Positions 58,701 through 64,000 of a stretch of DNA of 64,000 bases are shown in pieces. The position numbers and the translations under genes are program-made. This DNA is from Owenia fusiformis (taxonomy: Eukaryota > Annelida > Polychaeta > Sabellida > Oweniidae). How positions within the stretch are numbered: position 1 is the stretch's first letter; each line of letters begins with the position of its first letter. The notes under the pieces were generated by a model. It did not search any database. It saw only the letters and a program-made list of their open reading frames with translations, and was not told the origin of the DNA. The stretch spans positions 12,590,348 through 12,654,347 of the forward strand of contig CAIIXF020000006.1 in NCBI GenBank assembly GCA_903813345.2. The letters are read 5' to 3'.

Positions 58701-61700
58701 TTCAAATTTTCAGGGATGATTCTTTGTATGAAAATCTACATCTGATTACTTTTTTTGCATTCTGCGTAAATGTTAAGGCAGCCATTTTGGATTTTCTGTC
58801 CTAAAATCTTGTCTGTAAAGTCTTGTCTACCCGTTTTCAGGTGAACCGTTTGGTAGATCAATTTCATATTTTCAGGGATGATTCTTAGTATGAAAATCTA
58901 CAAACAGATTAGTTTTTTGACATTCTGGGTAAATGTCAAGGCAGCCATTTTGGATTTTCCATCCTGAAATCTTGTCTGTAAAGTCTTGTTTACATGTTTT
59001 CTGGTTAACTGTGTGACGGATCAATTTCAAATTTTCAGGGGTGGTTCTTAGTATGATAATCTAGAACTGACTAAATTTTTGGCATTCTGGGTAAATTTTA
59101 AGGTGGCCACTTTGGATTTTCCGTCTTCAAATTGTGTTGGTAAAGTCTTGTCTACTCATTTTCAGGATAACCATTTCACGGGATCACCACTTGGTGGGGA
59201 CATTTTGTACACATTTGTGTTCTTGTATATCCATGTGTATTGAATCTAATTCACCTATTGTTTCCAGAATGTGAGGATCTCTGCCATTTTTCCTAAAGAG
59301 TACTTTAAAGTGTTGTACTCATCACTAAATGGTACCTACCATAGAGTACACACTTTACAGCGAGGCTTCCTGGATATAGAAGGCACACTCAAGTCTGTCA
59401 TACAGCAGGTAACAATAGTGTTGTTTTCAGAGCTGAATCATGTCAAAATATATATAAAATATAATAATAATATATATATATAACTCAGTTATTCTACAAT
59501 AATAAAATTAATGATTATTCATTTGAGTGTAGTGGAACCAAATGCTGATTTCTCAAATATTTAATGTTCTAGGATGGAACAGAGCTGCCAATCTTGCCAC
59601 TCATCCAAAATAGTCAAGATGTTGAGATATATGATAGGATCAGTGTTAAACCCCCAATATTAGTGGTTCCCTGGGACCCTATTACCAAGGCAACATACTC
59701 ATACCAGCTACAGGTAAGATCAGTGTGAATGTAAACCCATAATGAGTATAATGCTATGTGTTATGACTGCTTAGTGAATTTAAGGTACAGAAACTTTTGT
59801 ATAATGCTCATAATATATAAAGTTTTGATAAAAGTTTGCATTGTACATATTTAGTGTGTACATGTAAAAACTTATTGTATATTTTTCGTTGAAGGCTGAA
59901 GGTGGTAGTGGCAATTACACCTGGAGCTCTTCAAATGAGAAGATAGGAAGTGTGAATGTACGAGGCTTGGTGTCATCGGGTGTGATTGGACAGACAACTG
60001 TGACAGCTGCTGATATGAGGAATACTGCACACACTGGATCAATGGTGGTGAGTACCCTGGGAACACAGACTAGTGTATTGCCCTCTGAGTAGAACTAATG
60101 GATCATTTGTGATAAAATACCCTTTGGGCACAGTTTTGACATTCTTCACATATAGCGCTACCAACTGTCACATTTATATAAGATAATGTTTTTTTTATAC
60201 TGTGTTCAGTTTTTTCCATTGACATTGTTTAGTTTGTGGTTTTTACATCTCCCTTGACCCTGCATCTAAAGAAACAACCCATGTTTAACAGGGCTTATTA
60301 ATGTAATACATATAAATTCACAGTATCACCGTTGATATTTTTCATTGAATTATGGCTTCATATGTGTGAATATCTCATTCTGTTCATGAATTCATATGAA
60401 CCATATTCTCTCTGTTGTGTTATAGATGTATGTCACTCCCCCTACGGATGCATACTTTGTGCCCTCACCAGTGGAAGCTGAGATTGATTCAACATTAGAG
60501 TTACCGCTAGCTGCCTTCACAAACCTGCCTAATGGTAAACTATCTGTTTGATTACTCATGAAAATAATAGTCAGGGCCCCGTTTTTGTACCGTTCGTAGT
60601 AACGAACGTTCGTAAGTCCATTGTTTAATTTGCGAATTTCGCAAAGTTGCATTTTCGTAAGATTCGTAAAGTTACGAACGATTCGTAAATTCACGAAAAT
60701 AGTGACGTCATGCCTGTTTTCGTTCGTAGATTTAATACCACCTCTGACCCTTTCGTAACTTTGCGAACGGCCTCTTATTTATTCATTTATATTGTGATTT
60801 GTGACGTTTTGTCATTCTAAATCAGAGAACACAAAGGGCAACACAGTTATCAACGTATTATCAACCTATTTCTATATCTATTTTAGTACTTTTCATGGAA
60901 TCTTTTTTTTATAAAATTCATATTGTATGACTTTGGTTTTATTGTTTTGATCAACCCTGTTTGTTGTTCTATCTGTCCTGACAACTGTGGAATATGACGT
61001 CAACCAATTCGTAAATCTTACTCTAAACAATTGGAAAGTTACGAATGACTTGCGAAAGCGTACAAAAATGATCCATTCGCAACTTTACGAATTCATAACT
61101 CATTCGTAACTTTTTAAATATTTACGAATTTACGAATTGCGAACGTTCGTTACTACGAACGGTACAAAAACGGACTCCTGGATATGACATATAAGCATTG
61201 GTCTGTAATGTGAGGCTGTGAAAATGTAAGTTTGCCTAATGAAGAATAAGCAATAAAAGTGCATTTTTATCTGTAATGGAACCATTTTTCATTCAGGCCC
61301 TACTGAATGGTGCATTTTTTTTTATTTATTTATTGCAGGTCTTGGACGTCATATGTTTGCTGACTGTAGGTTCCTACCTTGGAAAGTGACCATAACAGAT
61401 GGCAATGTGTTCACTCACATTGAAGGTTAGTACATCAGAATATCAGTGAATGATTTTGTTTCAGTTCAATGCTCTCCATATTTTTTATTTCCCAATTTAT
61501 ATATGAAAGAACTGAGCAAGTAAAATCCTAAATCTATAACCAAATTTTGAAGTTGGTTCTTTATTCATTCAATTATCATGTATCAATTATCATATCATGT
61601 TGATTGTTAAGAGGAATCATGATATTACAGTTATAATTGCTGATGTTTTAGGTATATGCAATGTAGTAAATCGTAACAACTATCTTGGTTATTGGAACTG

Positions 61701-61971
61701 ACCAATTTTAGCACAGTTTTGAAAAAAGCATATTGTGACACCCTCATGTTACATTTTGTAATTGTGTAACTTCTGTTTCTTTGTTCAAATCATTTATCTG
61801 AATGATTATTTTCACAAATTTATAGAGACACTACCTATACTTGAGGAGAGTTGCACTACAATTAAGGTTAAAGCACTTAGGTTAGGACACACTCAAGTCA
61901 TAGCAACATACGATTATGGTGGAGTGCATCTTAGGGCGAGTGTCACTATAGCAGCTTATAAACCTCTTAAG
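46746..61971 (+). CDS. NUP210: NUP210 (gp210) nuclear pore membrane glycoprotein, first 15 coding exons
   Basis: It encodes a single-pass nuclear pore membrane protein whose large lumenal part carries repeated Ig-like domains. Exons: 46746-46903, 50701-50840, 51228-51359, 51774-51873, 53352-53502, 53840-53969, 54404-54532, 56236-56304, 56709-56815, 59268-59408, 59573-59713, 59895-60047, 60426-60534, 61339-61425 and 61826-61971, 631 aa in one frame. A signal peptide (VFTAISLSLFISGTNSA) precedes the family start LNVPKVLLPYFSAVPVNYTL and EASDGCYTW. Later matches are VTTTRELHLEDPP, FEWSLIS, VYVVQPGYL-like IYVVQPGYLGF, LNGTYHRVHTLQRG, GGSGNYTWSS (Big-2/Ig type) and HLRASVTIAAYKPLK. The human protein is about 1890 aa, so two thirds lie beyond the right edge. 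Intron 3 uses a GC donor. Confidence 0.95.
47021..47075. repeat. Inverted copy of part of 49745-49815
   Basis: AAAACACTACTTGTCATTTC and TAGCTAACTTCACTAGTACC appear inverted near 49757-49812. It is a fragment of the foldback family at 49446-50080. Confidence 0.7.
47180..48915. mobile_element. Outer inverted-repeat element, host of the TA-flanked insertion
   Basis: Left pieces (GTCATATAAATCCGACC near 47257, AATCTTACCTTAG near 47474) match inverted pieces on the right (GGTCAGATTTATATGAC near 48882, CTAAGGTAAGATT near 48719). Arms are diverged. The left arm is split by the element 47494-48320. Limits are approximate. It lies in NUP210 intron 1. Confidence 0.65.
47494..48320. mobile_element. 827-bp foldback element inserted at TA
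   Basis: CTATTTTTTTCATGGCCTGA and its inverse bound arms of about 120 bp (including GTCTGACTTACCTTCTAAAG). TA occurs at 47492-47493 and 48321-48322. The uninterrupted right arm of the surrounding element (near 48705-48735) supplies the empty-site order: CTTAG-acatgTA-AAACGCTTG, confirming insertion. TA targets fit Tc1/mariner-type mobilisation. Confidence 0.87.
48945..49074. mobile_element. 130-bp hairpin element (CAAGGAGGATT...AATCCTCCTTG)
   Basis: CCAAGGAGGATTAACTCCCA and its near-inverse, with GTGCAACAT / ATGTTGCAT inside. The loop contains CAAAATGGCGG. A small MITE in NUP210 intron 1. Confidence 0.75.
49446..50080. mobile_element. ~630-bp foldback element (AGGTAGTTGTTTCACTACT ends)
   Basis: Left TCAGGTAGTTGTTTCACTAC and right GTAGTGAAATGACTAGCTGA are inverted, and inner arms pair (ACCCAGATATTACTA / TAGTAATATCTGGGT; GCATACACATTTCA / TGAAATGTGTATGC). 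The borders are not fixed by a target duplication. Confidence 0.75.
51360..51361 (+). promoter_or_regulatory. GC splice donor of NUP210 intron 3
   Basis: Exon 3 ends GATCAAG and the intron begins GCAAGG. The frame into exon 4 (GG|GTAATAC gives GNTFST) demands this border, and no GT lies at a usable position. The AAG|GCAAG context is the strong consensus of natural GC-AG introns. Confidence 0.85.
51874..53351. other. NUP210 intron 4, no gene seen
   Basis: Very AT-rich with many homopolymer T and A runs (52050-52800). Open frames are short and compositionally biased. No TIR or tandem structure stood out. Confidence 0.5.
54533..56235. other. NUP210 intron 7, no gene seen
   Basis: A 1.7-kb AT-rich intron. 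A phrase ATGGATCCAACTTTGTAAAA with trailing GCAAAGTATTG occurs twice, at about 55240 and 55415, suggesting an old duplication of about 175 bp. Nothing else is supportable. Confidence 0.5.
56440..56708 (+). repeat. ~20-bp tandem repeat ending in the NUP210 exon-9 acceptor
   Basis: Twelve or so imperfect units of TGCATTGACTTGTCTTTCAG lead directly into exon 9. The true acceptor GATTTGTCTTGCAG|GTTTTG is the last unit. Many units end in TTTCAG or CTTCAG and so look like acceptors with pyrimidine tracts. Confidence 0.9.
57305..59203. mobile_element. 1.9-kb repeat element, 12-bp TIRs ATGTCCCCACCA, (GTCTGTCC)n head, tandem core
   Basis: ATGTCCCCACCA at 57305-57316 is exactly inverted at 59192-59203. 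The left half is a 429-bp direct duplication (from 57313 and 57742), each copy with a GTCTGTCCGTC tract and GCAGTTTTCTCCAAAACCGC. The right half is about six ~150-bp units with GCCATTTTGGATTTTCCGTC and CAAATTTTCAGGGATGATTC. No protein. It lies in NUP210 intron 9, leaving about 490 bp before and 60 bp after it to the exons. Confidence 0.85.
60572..61180. mobile_element. 609-bp foldback element rich in TTCGTAA/TTACGAA
   Basis: CCGTTTTTGTACCGTTCGTA (from 60579) and its inverse at 61153-61172, with outer CAGG...CCTG. The arms repeat GTTCGTAAG/CTTACGAAC motifs, and the middle is AT-rich. No clear target duplication. It lies in NUP210 intron 13. Confidence 0.82.
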
Positions 61972-62345
61972 GTGGGTTCTAATAATAAAAACATGATTAT
62001 GTTGGGGTTTCTCTGAAGGATTGCATTATTATAGCAAGTTATAGAGATGATATTATAGATATTATAGCAAGATGAGTTGTCATAACAACATATATTTATG
62101 GTAGTTTCATCTTAATCCTTATTTTATTTTATTTTTTATTTTTTATTTAAAATGAACGACAAAATATGTACATAATATTTACAGTGTACAATACATAATC
62201 AATTAGATGAGCACTTAACTATTTTCCGACATGTTCAAAAATCAATCAGAATTAACAATACTGTCGGCTAAAAAAATATATGCTGTTCTTATTCTGTTTA
62301 CCACTGGCTATACAACTTTTAAATTGAATAATCTTCATAGATGTA

Positions 62346-63981
62346 CACTGTTGCTCATAAATATGGAATATTAGATTTGGCAGCTCAGAATTCTAAGTTT
62401 GGAGTAAGAGAACATTTATTTGGAGTTGGCTCAGACATTTATTCTCTAGGCAAATCATAACCACATATTTCACCTACAAATCAACATTTTTTAGAGAAAA
62501 AATATTAACATTAAAGTTTAGAAAATTACTGTTACTTAAACAGGGGTACGCTAAGAATTTTTGCATTTTCAAAACGCCCCGATCCAAATCGTCATGTAAA
62601 ACAGATCAAACAAAATAAACATCTGGTCATGAAGATTGAAGTGTCATCTATCCAATGATAGCACTAATATGTGTTATGTCCTCTTTGTGCTGCAATCAGA
62701 GCATCGGCCCTACGAGACCAGCATTGAATGAAACATCTGACCTTTCTAAGTGAAATAAGGCCCAATTCCTCAATCTGGGCAGTGCGTAACGTGTCTAAAT
62801 TTTGAGGTGGGGGTCCAAGTCACGAATCTCATTACCAGGGTCGTCTCACATTTGCTCTGCATTAATCGGATTGGCTGACTGTTGTGCTCATGGTAGCTGC
62901 TCCACATTGCCTGCCCTGATATAATCCAACACGATGCCACTAGCATATGCAACAGCATGATCATTCTGCAGTTGAATGTTGCCCCAAAACACTCTGTTTA
63001 CATGTGGTACTTGATGGAGGTCCAAAAGGTCAATTTGCTCTGAAATTATGTTTGGGAATAACCAAGGGGGTGCAATTTCTGTAGTACTGCTCCAAACAAC
63101 CTCTGTAATACTGCTCCAAACATAAATAGGGTCGCCTTCATGGACTACCACGTCAGTAAGTGTCCTTATTGTCTCTTTCCCCTCGTCTATGACAGAAACG
63201 AACACAATTATCAACTTTGTGGAGGACACATCTTATTTCTTCACATGCTGTCATATGACACCAACGTTTTCGTGCTTTCCTGCCCATTGAAGGCACCTTT
63301 CTTTGTTATGATCAGTCAGCTGTGGTCTCTTTAAAGGTGTCATGGCCTTGCATCCGTTATAAAGAAATCACTTGTTGTCTATAGCTCTGGAACACTGGTT
63401 TTGAGGTGAGACAGCCATTCATCTCGTAAAAACTACTGGTTGACTTAAAGCGATTTTGATGACATAAATGCAGCAGGTGGTGGTCTTTTCTTACATTTTT
63501 CTCTCTAGGGCTACTATTGCTGTGACCTGGAGTCATATTCCAGTGCCTTTGGTACCCCTGAAAAATTTTAGAGACTGTTCCTGACACACCCCTAGGGTCC
63601 TGGCAATGGCAGTTTGTTTCATGCCAGAGAGCACCATCCCTATGACCTGCCATGCTCTTTTTTCACTTATTCTATGGGGCATGCCTTCTAAAAACTCTTC
63701 CAACTCTAAATTAAATTTTTATAAAATGTGCACAATGATTACAACTAAGATTTGGACACCTCTTTCAAGTTACCAATATCATGAGGTCATGGGTTCACCT
63801 GAGTGAATACAAGTTTAATCAACCATAAATGTTTTAACTTTTCATACCATTCAGTTTTATATGCAAAACTGATGAGGGAATGAGAACACATTACAAATTT
63901 TCATCAAAATGTTATCATTTTGTAGAAATTCCATCGAACAGTTCGTATCTATAAAATATTCCATATTTATGAGCAACAGTG
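62346..63981 (-). mobile_element. Full-length, inactivated Tc1/mariner element, TSD TA
   Basis: CACTGTTGCTCATAAATATG and its inverse at 63962-63981 (TIR about 28 bp) are flanked by TA at 62344-62345 and 63982-63983, 1636 bp. On the minus strand, broken transposase frames are seen. An N-terminal HTH part lies around 63600-63400 (ALWHETNCHCQDPRGVSGTV). A catalytic part lies around 63150-62780 (NDHAVAYASGIVLDYIRAGN, followed in another frame by the region after the catalytic motif). Stops and frameshifts separate them, so it is not autonomous. It lies in the NUP210 intron after exon 15. Confidence 0.9.
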
Positions 63982-64000
63982 TAGTCTTTGATAATCCAGG

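Overview
The window is nuclear DNA of an animal, AT-rich and intron-rich. Exons are short (about 45-210 bp), introns are GT-AG (one GC-AG), and the conserved genes are metazoan housekeeping genes. A Toll-like receptor, a WSC-domain secreted protein and many short inverted-repeat elements fit a marine invertebrate, most likely a lophotrochozoan such as a mollusc. That placement is an inference, because no species marker is present. About 10% of the bases are coding.

Layout, left to right. (1) 348-11371, minus strand: KRR1, a small-subunit ribosome biogenesis KH protein, with its 3' end off the left edge. Two small secreted-protein genes lie on the opposite strand inside its introns: a two-module Cys-rich, probably GPI-anchored protein (3849-4906) and a short coiled-coil/WSC protein (7493-9957). 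(2) 11400-17350: intergenic, made largely of non-autonomous inverted-repeat transposons and a tRNA-like relic. (3) 17352-32942, plus: GTPBP6, a mitochondrial HflX-type GTPase in 11 exons. One intron carries a 2.6-kb foldback element and another carries a Toll-like receptor gene on the opposite strand (26019-28214). (4) 32943-37214: intergenic, with GCATTTTACAT arrays. (5) 37215-46268, minus: CRK, an SH2-SH3-SH3 adaptor, complete in 8 exons (271 aa). Its introns hold a decayed LINE cut by a TTAA-flanked element. (6) 46746 to the right edge, plus: NUP210, the first 15 coding exons (631 aa) of the nuclear-pore glycoprotein gp210, head-to-head with CRK across about 480 bp. A full-length but broken Tc1/mariner element occupies 62346-63981.

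The genes are not a pathway. KRR1, GTPBP6, CRK and NUP210 serve ribosome assembly, mitochondrial translation, signalling and the nuclear pore. The small secreted proteins and the TLR look like lineage-specific or immune genes lodged in introns of housekeeping hosts.

The most unusual feature is repeated at several loci: tandem repeats whose unit spans an exon-intron border of the host gene. KRR1 has 8 extra copies of a splice acceptor plus the start of the KH-domain exon. It also has a 92-bp duplication of another exon's end plus its donor. GTPBP6 has about 6 copies of the acceptor plus the start of the exon carrying its G4 motif. In NUP210 one genuine acceptor is the last unit of a 20-bp repeat. 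Several transposon insertions are resolved to the base by their target-site duplications, and two by an empty-site comparison within the window.
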